Assembly (NCBI GenBank): GCA_016840965.1
Contig: JAEORI010000189.1
Span: 1-8,243, forward strand
DNA length: 8,243 nt
Origin: Candidatus Thorarchaeota archaeon
GTDB taxonomy: Archaea > Asgardarchaeota > Thorarchaeia > Thorarchaeales > Thorarchaeaceae
Direction of reading: 5' to 3'
Shown: positions 1-5,262 of the stretch, one piece after another
Position numbering within the stretch: the first letter of the stretch is position 1
How the letters are laid out: every line of letters starts with the position of its first letter
Made by a program: the position numbers and the translations under genes
The notes under the pieces: generated by a model
What the model saw: the letters and a program-made list of their open reading frames with translations, nothing else
Told to the model about the DNA's origin: nothing
The model's database searches: none

Positions 1-39
1 CGGATGGAAATATCCCTCAAGATTTAATCTCTGTAATTT

Positions 40-127
40 GCGGAGGTTGCCAAGCCAGGTCAAAGGCGCCAGGTTGAGGGCCTGGTTCAGTAGTGATTCG
101 CGAGTTCAAATCTCGCCCTCCGCACCA
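40..127 (+). tRNA. tRNA-Leu (anticodon GAG)
   Basis: A complete class II tRNA can be folded. The acceptor stem pairs GCGGAGG (40-46) with CCTCCGC (117-123), followed by discriminator A124 and an encoded CCA (125-127). The D stem pairs GCC (49-51) with GGC (65-67), with the GG pair at 58-59. The anticodon stem is CCAGG (69-73) with CCTGG (81-85). The loop TTGAGGG gives anticodon GAG (76-78), so it reads CUC and CUU leucine codons. The long variable arm (86-99) forms a short TCA/TGA stem, as expected of tRNA-Leu. The T stem is GCGAG/CTCGC (100-104/112-116) with loop TTCAAAT. No intron is seen. A weak A/T-rich box (aaatat, 8-13) lies roughly where an archaeal TATA element would be. The gene's 3' 22 bp is repeated twice downstream, which marks it as a likely insertion target. 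Confidence 0.96.
106..127 (+). repeat. Direct repeat copy 1: 3' end of tRNA-Leu
   Basis: This is the functional copy of a 22 bp direct repeat. It starts inside the T-loop (second T) and ends exactly at the last A of CCA. Copies 2 and 3 lie at 819-840 and 1452-1473. The identity stops at both edges: the base before is T105 here but A818 and G1451 in the others, and the base after is C128 here but T in both others. A repeat confined to the T-arm/acceptor half of a tRNA gene is the usual attachment-site footprint of tRNA-targeting tyrosine recombinases, though no recombinase is seen in this window. Confidence 0.85.
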
Positions 128-789
128 CTTTTACACTTTGGATCCAAAAAACTTGGAGTTAGAAAAAGCAGACCAAGAAAACCAGATGATATGATTACCA
201 AGGTTGTCCACCTTATAAAGCTCCAAGTGTATAATCGAAGGATAAGGACAATTGAAAGGAGTATCCCAAGTTCAACAGCTAGTAGTATTGCAGAATTTCT
301 TGAGAGTTTAAACGAGTCTATTCTACTAATCGATTTCCGAAGATCAAAAGATAGAAGTTGAACTATGCTTGTGATTACAATTGCCCCCATTATTATCGCA
401 GCAACCCAATCAATCTCAACAATACTTTGTGATATTCCGAGAAAACCGATGAAGCTCACGATGGCTGTAACAAGCAGACTGATTTCTCCTATGTAGAACA
501 AATTCAACTGGTGATAGCCCACCTCAGGTTCAATCTCATTAGCCTGTTCAGATGCGGTCTGAGCTGAAAGAATGATTCCAACGAAAACTAGAATTAGTCC
601 TGGAACTGCAGCAATTACTGTGAAGAGAGGGTCAAGAGACCATATCGCTTCTCCCGGATCACCGTGATAGACATTAGTAATGAGATAGTCAAACCTAAGC
701 CCAGTTAAGACTAACCAGAAAAAGCCCCCACCAAAAATGCCGAGAGAAACCAATGCTGGTCCCAAAGGGATTCTTCTCAATTCTAACAT
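106..789 (-). CDS. Hypothetical polytopic membrane protein (unit 1)
   Basis: No family is recognised. From the ATG at 789 the product is 227 residues, almost wholly hydrophobic, with about six membrane segments (roughly residues 8-30, 54-75, 98-119, 127-147, 167-186 and 192-213). It would be a plasma-membrane protein with short loops; the longest polar loops are near 31-53, 76-97 and 148-166. GTG at 792 and TTG at 822 are alternative starts; the TTG lies partly inside repeat copy 2, so ATG or GTG is preferred. No Shine-Dalgarno is evident. A TATA-like tract (tataatata) sits only about 8-16 bp upstream of the ATG, so a leaderless start at a downstream TTG (780 or 765) is possible. The gene's stop (TGA, 108-106) and last seven codons (SGAEGEI) are the antisense of the tRNA-Leu 3' end, so it runs head-on into the tRNA gene. 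Long open frame and clear membrane pattern support it being real; expression is unproven. Confidence 0.65.
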   Translation of the reverse strand: MLELRRIPLGPALVSLGIFGGGFFWLVLTGLRFDYLITNVYHGDPGEAIWSLDPLFTVIAAVPGLILVFVGIILSAQTASEQANEIEPEVGYHQLNLFYIGEISLLVTAIVSFIGFLGISQSIVEIDWVAAIIMGAIVITSIVQLLSFDLRKSISRIDSFKLSRNSAILLAVELGILLSIVLILRLYTWSFIRWTTLVIISSGFLGLLFLTPSFLDPKCKSGAEGEI

Positions 790-818
790 CACGCATATAT
801 TATACACCTTGTGCTTAA

Positions 819-840
819 TCAAATCTCGCCCTCCGCACCA
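819..840 (+). repeat. Direct repeat copy 2: detached tRNA-Leu 3' end
   Basis: All 22 bases match tRNA positions 106-127, including the CCA. No 5' tRNA half precedes it: the bases upstream (gtgcttaa) belong to the start region of the minus-strand membrane gene. It is followed by tcctttact, a pyrimidine-rich run resembling the T-rich tract after a tRNA gene, and shares TC immediately after CCA with copy 3. It cannot form a tRNA by itself and is read as a displaced attachment-site half. Confidence 0.85.
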
Positions 841-905
841 TCCTTTACTCGTAAGACAATCCTCAAATCTATTTGTTAACTTGTTCTTAGTAGGGAAATT
901 AATTC

Positions 906-1439
906 TTGCAAGAATCTCCTATTTCTGATTCCTATGATAAACAAAGGCTCATTAGAATAATCATCCCAGTCCTTTTACTAGGTTTTGTTGCATTTGCCTC
1001 ACCAATTGCTGTCCTCATAACCACTGAAGAACCACCTCCTTTTCCACTCCCAGGTTGGGAGTCAAGTGTCACGATTTATCTTTGGGCTGCAAGATTTACT
1101 TCCGCATTCATACAAACAGAGTATGGTTTTGAAGGAGGGGTCACAAACCTTCATACAATCCCATTTATCATCATGACAGTGCTGTATTTCATAATCCATA
1201 TTGCTGTAGGCCTGAGAAGAATCCCAGCTAGATACGGTGCAGGAATTGATGTCATGGTCCTCATAGCTTGGGTAACCATCTGTCATTTGATCTATGGCAC
1301 TCTGCAAGAGTGGTCGCTAATCCAAATGCCAATAATACCAATTGTAGGAGTTGCTATTCTGTTAGTTGTATATGGTAGTCAAGTGTTTCAGCTCTCACCT
1401 ACCACACCAGCCTCTTCCTTCTATCTATCAGCATCATAG
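906..1439 (+). CDS. Hypothetical membrane protein (unit 2)
   Basis: No family is recognised. The frame starts with TTG at 906 and gives 177 residues. An AGGG at 892-895, ten bases upstream, could be the ribosome-binding site; there is no in-frame ATG until well inside the protein, so TTG is the most reasonable start. The N-terminus is short and charged, followed by a membrane segment or uncleaved signal (about 16-40), an outside-type loop rich in Pro and aromatic residues (EEPPPFPLPGW), then segments near 82-103, 110-133 and 141-161. The C-terminus is a short Ser/Pro/Thr tail. It lies alone between repeat copies 2 and 3, and its stop TAG is 12 bp before copy 3. It shows no obvious similarity to the unit 1 protein beyond being membrane-embedded. 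Confidence 0.65.
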   Translation: MQESPISDSYDKQRLIRIIIPVLLLGFVAFASPIAVLITTEEPPPFPLPGWESSVTIYLWAARFTSAFIQTEYGFEGGVTNLHTIPFIIMTVLYFIIHIAVGLRRIPARYGAGIDVMVLIAWVTICHLIYGTLQEWSLIQMPIIPIVGVAILLVVYGSQVFQLSPTTPASSFYLSAS

Positions 1440-1451
1440 TAGCTGCATCTG

Positions 1452-1473
1452 TCAAATCTCGCCTTCCGCACCA
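1452..1473 (+). repeat. Direct repeat copy 3: detached tRNA-Leu 3' end, one change
   Basis: It matches tRNA positions 106-127 at 21 of 22 bases. The single change is C118 to T1464, which in the tRNA would turn a G-C acceptor pair into G-U. CCA is followed by tcttttta, the most terminator-like T tract of the three copies, so this may be the original end of the tRNA transcription unit, displaced by later insertions. No 5' tRNA half is present. After it, a non-coding stretch of about 140 bp runs to the next gene's start at 1613. Confidence 0.83.
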
Positions 1474-1582
1474 TCTTTTTATGCAACCTGTAATTGTAGC
1501 GTCGGATTGTGTCTTCATCACTCGCGTAGCAAACAGCAAAACTGTCCCCACGCAGATAACATGCTTAGTATCTATATCATGG

Positions 1583-1612
1583 TTTAAATATTGTATACAA
1601 ATCGTATACAAA
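1583..1612 (+). promoter_or_regulatory. TATA box plus paired GTATAC operator-like element
   Basis: The TATA-like tttaaata at 1583-1590 is centred about 26 bp before ATG 1613, the spacing expected for a leaderless archaeal transcript. Between it and the ATG are two GTATAC palindromes (1593-1598 and 1604-1609) whose centres are exactly 11 bp apart, about one helical turn. The first extends to the perfect 10 bp palindrome ttgtatacaa, and both are followed by AAA. A site lying between TATA box and start would suit a dimeric repressor blocking initiation. The promoter is fairly well supported; the operator is inferred. Confidence 0.6.
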
Positions 1613-2521
1613 ATGTTGATGAATATGAGCGCGATTAATGATTTTAAATCGGGCTTATCTATGGCAAAGGGCAAGTTATTGACTTTCTTTCTTGCCATCA
1701 TAGGCATTTTTGTTGTTCTGGGATTAGTTCTTGCAGTGGTAGTTCTACCAATTGGCTTGGTTGCTTGGATGATGAATCCATCTGCTGATTTCATCACCCG
1801 GTGGACTGAAACTTTGACTGCATGGACGCTTCCATTGACATATGGTAGTGCAGAGGTGATTCTCTCCATTTCATTCTTGACGGTTATCCTACCAATCACT
1901 GCCATAGGCATCTGGGTGTTAGGTGCATTGTTTGGTATTGCAAAGGAACAGATTGATACAAACGATACTCGCGTGGAACATGCTTTCTCTTGGCTCAAGA
2001 AAAGATTTGCACCTCTGATTGGAGGCGGAATTCTTCTCTCGATAATCATTATTCTTCCCGCGTTAATTGTTGGATACATCATAAGCTGGGCATATGGATT
2101 TCAGCCAGTTCCCTATCCTATCAATTGGATTGAGGGATTCATTGGATTTGTCTACTTCTTTATCATGTTGAGCTTCTTCTCTCTCTTATGCCCCGCAATC
2201 GTTGATGGAATGAGTGCACTTGACGCCATGAGGATGTCTGTTAAGACTGTAAGAGCAAATCTGGGCAGGGTCTTTGGATTTCTACTAATATTTGTCATCA
2301 TTACCCTCATTCTCTTTGGACCTATAGCCATCTACTCTATGTATTTGGTTTCACTGGGTCTTACGCCTGACCCTTTGACAGATGTTGTCTTTGCAGCACT
2401 CACCGCATGGAGTGCCATTGGTGCGTTTATTCTTCTGATCTTTGTACTACCTGCATTAGTCTTTGGTCTCACTCTGATCTATAACTCTTTGAAGACTCAG
2501 ACTCCTGTTCAAATGAGCTAA
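1613..2521 (+). CDS. Polytopic membrane protein, DUF4013-like or similar archaeal family
   Basis: From ATG 1613 the product is 302 residues. Two further in-frame ATGs (1619, 1625) follow at once; the TATA box position favours 1613 or 1619. The frame stays open upstream to 1481, but that part covers the promoter and repeat flank and is not thought to be translated. About six or seven membrane segments are visible (near 22-53, 82-108, 135-160, 172-195, 218-246 and 258-291). Segments 2 and 3 are separated by a polar loop (110-133, with EHAFSWLKKRF). A conserved-looking stretch CPAIVDGMSALDAMRMS (193-209) before a helix resembles the pattern of archaeal DUF4013 and related GlpQ-membrane-type proteins. 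The specific function is unknown. It ends in TAA and is followed by a hairpin terminator, so it is probably monocistronic. It may be a third cargo gene of the tRNA locus, but no fourth repeat bounds it on the right. Confidence 0.8.
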   Translation: MLMNMSAINDFKSGLSMAKGKLLTFFLAIIGIFVVLGLVLAVVVLPIGLVAWMMNPSADFITRWTETLTAWTLPLTYGSAEVILSISFLTVILPITAIGIWVLGALFGIAKEQIDTNDTRVEHAFSWLKKRFAPLIGGGILLSIIIILPALIVGYIISWAYGFQPVPYPINWIEGFIGFVYFFIMLSFFSLLCPAIVDGMSALDAMRMSVKTVRANLGRVFGFLLIFVIITLILFGPIAIYSMYLVSLGLTPDPLTDVVFAALTAWSAIGAFILLIFVLPALVFGLTLIYNSLKTQTPVQMS

Positions 2522-2538
2522 TAGTGTTTACAAGACAT

Positions 2539-2577
2539 GAGCGTCGTTCCTATACGGCGCTCTTTTCTTCTTTTTTC
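2539..2577 (+). terminator. Hairpin plus T-tract terminator
   Basis: GAGCGTCG (2539-2546) pairs with CGGCGCTC (2555-2562) over eight base pairs, one of them T-G, with an 8-base loop, followed by a T-rich run (2563-2577). It begins 17 bp after the membrane gene's stop and insulates it from the predicted RNA gene downstream. Confidence 0.75.
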
Positions 2578-2610
2578 CTAGACTTCATCTAAATGGGATT
2601 TTACCGATAC

Positions 2611-2620
2611 AAAATAAAAT
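2611..2620 (+). promoter_or_regulatory. Predicted TATA box of the non-coding RNA
   Basis: The A/T-rich run aaaataaaat lies 26 bp (centre to start) upstream of G2641, where the first long hairpin begins. This is the expected archaeal TATA-to-start distance, and the preceding bases give no protein gene it could serve instead. Confidence 0.5.
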
Positions 2621-2640
2621 TCCAAAACAAGATTGTAAAA

Positions 2641-2802
2641 GGACCCACCCCAGATGCGGCGAGGCAAAATCGCATCCTTGATACAGGTGGGTCCGAGGGA
2701 GGGAGTTGTCTTCTGAAGTATAATGGGACTCGGCAAAGCATTGTGATCCAAGACGTGCATTGTATTGCGAGTCCCTGGTGGAAGGCTTGAATCTTGGATT
2801 CA
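2641..2802 (+). ncRNA. Candidate structured non-coding RNA with two hairpins and a pseudoknot
   Basis: No known RNA family is recognised. Hairpin 1: GGACCCACC (2641-2649) pairs perfectly with GGTGGGTCC (2686-2694), and inside it GATGCG (2653-2658) pairs with CGCATC (2671-2676) around a 12-base loop, leaving an asymmetric internal loop (3 and 9 bases). Hairpin 2: GGGACTCG (2725-2732) pairs with CGAGTCCC (2768-2775), extended inward by CAAaGCA (2734-2740) with TGCaTTG (2756-2762). The loop of hairpin 2 contains atccaaga (2746-2753), perfectly complementary to tcttggat (2792-2799), which would make a pseudoknot; alternatively the tail forms its own hairpin TGAATC/GATTCA (2788-2793/2797-2802). 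A G-rich linker (gagggaggga) joins the hairpins. The 3' end is uncertain and could extend to the T6 run at 2854-2859. Short open frames cross the region on both strands, but none looks like a protein. Confidence 0.55.
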
Positions 2803-2810
2803 TTCATTAA

Positions 2811-2983
2811 TACAAAGAAGTCAATATAAAATCGTCAAGAGAGCATTTGTCACTTTTTTGACCAGCACTTGCAAAATTTCTGCACATTTAATAGTGTCTT
2901 GGAACTACGGCAATGTATAAAGGCTAAGATAGCAGGGAGCAGTTTAGACGCCTTGGGAGTGGTTAAGAACGTCATCTCGAAGG
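2811..2983. other. Intergenic stretch between the RNA candidate and the oxidoreductase
   Basis: No gene is seen here. It holds an A/T-rich run (aatataaa, 2823-2830), a short gtca/tgac inverted repeat around a T6 run (2849-2862) that could end the upstream RNA, and the TATA box of the next gene at 2915-2920. The final part (from 2948) is open in the oxidoreductase frame but contains no ordinary start codon. Confidence 0.5.
2915..2920 (+). promoter_or_regulatory. TATA box of the oxidoreductase gene
   Basis: tgtataaagg contains a good archaeal TATA box. It predicts transcription starting near 2942-2945, about 40 bp before the first codon that encodes the Rossmann fold, so the message would have a short leader. 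Confidence 0.55.
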
Positions 2984-3970
2984 ATTGCAATAGTTGGAAC
3001 GGGCAACATGGGTCGAATACATGCACGTATTCTTAGTGACTTAGGAGCTTTAGTGGGCGTAGCTGATACTGATGTTGCAACTGCAGAGCAGGTAGCAAAG
3101 GAGCATAACACGATTCCGTTCAATGATTTTGAATCAATGATTGACGAAGCAAAACCAGATGGTGTTGTAATTGCTACACCAACATCAACTCATGCAAGTA
3201 TAGCCCGAACCATAGCCACAAAATATGAGGGTATCAAGGGAATCCTAATCGAAAAACCTCTAGCTAGCACGCTAAAAGATGGGAAAAAGGTTGCAGAGAT
3301 AGTAAAGAAACGAAAAATTGTAACCTTAGTTTCTCATTCGGAGATTTACAATCCAATTGTAGGGAGAGCCTTATCCCTTATTAAAACTGATGCGATCGGA
3401 AATCCTCAGACCATCATCTATGATAGACGAGGTTTTGTACAACCAGAGAGAATCCCATCGCTTGGTGATGTCTTTGAAGACCTAGGCGTGCATGACTTTG
3501 ACATTATGGCGAGAATTAGTAACGGACCTGCAAAGCTATTTGCCCAAAGTAACACCGTTGGCGGAATTCATAATAGTGGCGAGATCATGGTCAAGTTTGA
3601 TTCCGGAACTCAGCACTTTTTCCACCTCTCTAGACAGTATGCTGGACGTCGACGCTACATGGACGTTTCAGGGTCAAAGGGGACTCTTGTTCTTGACTTG
3701 TTTGGACAGATAATCAAAGTGCAGCATTTAGACCAAGCACCTGTAGCCAAGGGTGATACAATACAGCTTCCTGAGAGAGGAGCGACGATTAAGGTCTATG
3801 GTGAACCAGTACGAGAAGTGCTCAATGACTTTCTGCGATGTATCAAGACAGGTGAAACTCCAAGAGTGAGCATAGATGATGCTCTATGTGCCCTAGAGAT
3901 TGTTGAGGCTTCAAGACAGAGTGCGGAGTCAGGAGAAGTTGTGGATATCGAGATAAAGGCTAGGAGATAA
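2984..3970 (+). CDS. Gfo/Idh/MocA-family NAD(P)-dependent oxidoreductase
   Basis: This is a sugar-type dehydrogenase of the cytosol. The N-terminal Rossmann fold opens with RIAIVGTGNMGRIHA, encoded from 2981; the glycine loop GTGNMG binds NAD(P). Counting from ATG 3008, EKPLA (82-86) is the family's conserved lysine motif, and EDLGVHDFDI (157-166) carries the catalytic His162 and Asp. The C-terminal alpha/beta substrate domain ends near residue 320, a normal length. The DLGVHDFDI signature recalls archaeal UDP-GlcNAc 3-dehydrogenases, so a nucleotide-sugar substrate is plausible but unproven. The start is a problem: the first in-frame ATG (3008) falls inside the glycine loop and would delete the nucleotide-binding strand, while upstream of it the frame (open to 2948) has no ATG, GTG or TTG. 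The coordinate given uses ATT 2984 as a provisional start. It overlaps the e-MtaB gene tail-to-tail by 11 bp. Confidence 0.88.
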   Translation: MAIVGTGNMGRIHARILSDLGALVGVADTDVATAEQVAKEHNTIPFNDFESMIDEAKPDGVVIATPTSTHASIARTIATKYEGIKGILIEKPLASTLKDGKKVAEIVKKRKIVTLVSHSEIYNPIVGRALSLIKTDAIGNPQTIIYDRRGFVQPERIPSLGDVFEDLGVHDFDIMARISNGPAKLFAQSNTVGGIHNSGEIMVKFDSGTQHFFHLSRQYAGRRRYMDVSGSKGTLVLDLFGQIIKVQHLDQAPVAKGDTIQLPERGATIKVYGEPVREVLNDFLRCIKTGETPRVSIDDALCALEIVEASRQSAESGEVVDIEIKARR

Positions 3971-5249
3971 CCTTCCCATTCAGACGAGTTCGTTCTGATG
4001 ATGTAATCTCAACATCAACGATTGTTCCTGGTTTCAAATCCTTGTGAACAACAACTATCTTGTAGGATTCATTCCTTCCGAGCATGCCTCCTTTAGAACC
4101 CTTTTCGGTGATCATGATTGGACCAGACCATCCAACCCATGCTTCATTGGATTCTATAGTAATCTCATTTGCAACCTTTGTCAGAGTCCTGCTGCGGTTC
4201 TTCTTCACTGTAGTATCTACTTTTTCATTTGATTGTGAGGCAAGAGTATTAGGCCTGTCGCCGTACTTTGAGATATTGAGAACAGATGGTCTTACACTTT
4301 GAATTAATTCAATGGTTTCTTTGAAATCGGTTTCATTTTCACCCGGAAATCCAACTATGATGTCAGTAGCAATTGTTGGGTTCTTGAAACGTTTCCTGAC
4401 CCTCTCAACGATGTTCACCCAGTCACTAGCAATATACCTACGTTTCATTGTTTTCAGAATCTTATCGCTGCCAGACTGAAGGGGTATGTGAAAGAACTTG
4501 AAGAAATGGTCATCTTTCATTGACTCTAGAAGGTCATTGATTGAGCTCATCACTATATTTGGATTGAACATACCGAGGCGAAACTTGTGATTCCCTTCAA
4601 TGGTAGCTATTGACTGCAGAAGCCCAGTAAGGGTTTCACCAGTGTCACTTCCAAACACTGCAGCATCTTGAGATGTTAATCTAATCTCGCGATATCCAAG
4701 ATGCACACATCGCTCGATTATTCGATGGATGCCTGAAATGGAATAGCTTCGTACCTTTCCGCGGGCGAATTTCACAGCACAGTATGCACAACTTCCAAGG
4801 CAACCTTCACAGATAGGAATAGTACAAATTACACTATCTGGTGGTCCTGCTAACCACTTCAGTTTGTAAGCATTATCAGATTCTATTTGTCGAATTCCTC
4901 TCGCGCCATGGAGAATACGCGGAACAATCGATGCCAGTGTATCAATTGACTGAGGACCAAGCAATGCAGCATATTCTGGAATTGCTTGCTCAATCCGATT
5001 GGGGGAGATTTTTGGTAGACATCCGGTAACAATGATTGGAATATTATTCTGTCCCAATTCTTCAAGTCTATGAATGATTTTGTCCTCTGTTGGCTCCTTA
5101 ACACCACATGTATTCAATAGGATCAGCTGGGCTTCACGAATGTCATTCACCCGCTGCCCTTCAATAGCTTCAAGACGTCCTACTATGATGTCAGAGTCTG
5201 CTGTGTTTAGCGAGCACCCATACGTTTCAAGATAGTACTTGAGGACCAT
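3960..5249 (-). CDS. tRNA N6-threonylcarbamoyladenosine methylthiotransferase (e-MtaB/CDKAL1 type)
   Basis: This radical SAM enzyme converts t6A37 to ms2t6A in ANN-decoding tRNAs, using two [4Fe-4S] clusters. The 429 residues match the archaeal/eukaryotic e-MtaB length. The N-terminal methylthiotransferase domain has its three cluster cysteines at C12 (ETYGC), C48 (NTCGV) and C77 (VTGCLPK). The radical SAM motif CxxxCxxC is C150, C154 and C157, followed by the typical FARGKVRSY. The RNA-binding TRAM domain fills the last 60 or so residues. An extra cysteine, C147, sits just before the radical SAM motif. The ATG at 5249 is preceded by AGGTG (5262-5258) at 8 bp, overlapping the stop of the upstream MoaD-like gene. 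It is the last gene of the minus-strand cluster and ends in TAG. The family assignment is firm; specificity for t6A over i6A rests on the CDKAL1-like sequence. Confidence 0.93.
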   Translation of the reverse strand: MVLKYYLETYGCSLNTADSDIIVGRLEAIEGQRVNDIREAQLILLNTCGVKEPTEDKIIHRLEELGQNNIPIIVTGCLPKISPNRIEQAIPEYAALLGPQSIDTLASIVPRILHGARGIRQIESDNAYKLKWLAGPPDSVICTIPICEGCLGSCAYCAVKFARGKVRSYSISGIHRIIERCVHLGYREIRLTSQDAAVFGSDTGETLTGLLQSIATIEGNHKFRLGMFNPNIVMSSINDLLESMKDDHFFKFFHIPLQSGSDKILKTMKRRYIASDWVNIVERVRKRFKNPTIATDIIVGFPGENETDFKETIELIQSVRPSVLNISKYGDRPNTLASQSNEKVDTTVKKNRSRTLTKVANEITIESNEAWVGWSGPIMITEKGSKGGMLGRNESYKIVVVHKDLKPGTIVDVEITSSERTRLNGKVIS

Positions 5250-5257
5250 ACTCTCAA

Positions 5258-5262
5258 CACCT
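5258..5262 (-). promoter_or_regulatory. Ribosome-binding site of the methylthiotransferase gene
   Basis: AGGTG, 8 bp before ATG 5249, overlaps the TAG stop (5263-5261) of the MoaD-like gene. This supports the chosen start and suggests coupled translation of the two. Confidence 0.5.

Larger units (their letters stand above)
106..1473. mobile_element. Possible tandem tRNA-targeted insertions (two one-gene units)
   Basis: Three copies of the tRNA-Leu 3' end delimit two short units, 128-840 (713 bp) and 841-1473 (633 bp). Each contains a single membrane-protein gene: the first on the minus strand, the second on the plus strand. The arrangement matches what serial site-specific insertion into a tRNA gene leaves behind, with the newest insertion supplying the intact tRNA end and older ends displaced downstream. 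The most distal copy is the one carrying a substitution, which fits it being oldest. There is no integrase, so these would be relics, elements moved in trans, or products of another process such as segmental duplication. The repeats are seen directly; the mobile origin is inferred. Confidence 0.45.

Noticed and set aside
38..361. Plus-strand open frame starting at the tRNA gene
   Set aside because: It runs through the tRNA and antisense to the unit 1 membrane gene; its composition (Arg/Ser-rich) looks like antisense of coding sequence, with no domain or ribosome-binding site.
819..1473. Detached repeat copies as further complete tRNA genes
   Set aside because: Only the T-loop-to-CCA half is present. 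No anticodon arm, D arm or matching 5' acceptor strand precedes either copy.
1481..1612. N-terminal extension of the third membrane protein to 1481
   Set aside because: This stretch holds the TATA box and operator-like palindromes, and the ATG cluster at 1613-1625 fits leaderless initiation.
1399..2082. Long minus-strand open frame opposite the third membrane gene
   Set aside because: It crosses repeat copy 3 and the promoter region and is the antisense of a clear membrane-protein frame, with low-complexity Arg/Thr/Met content and no recognisable domain.
2641..2802. RNase P RNA, SRP RNA, 5S rRNA, box C/D or H/ACA guide RNA
   Set aside because: The conserved RNase P core strands, the SRP helix 8 motif, paired C and D boxes, and a 3' ACA after the helices were all looked for by eye and not found.
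2641..2802. CRISPR array or miniature transposon
   Set aside because: There is no regularly spaced direct repeat, and the hairpins lack terminal inverted repeats flanked by target-site duplications.
2578..2807. Several short overlapping open frames on both strands in the intergenic region
   Set aside because: Frames are open on both strands at once, none has a domain or good start signal, and the sequence is better explained by perfect RNA helices.
4883..5107. Minus-strand open frame within the e-MtaB gene
   Set aside because: It is an out-of-frame shadow of the well-supported methylthiotransferase.
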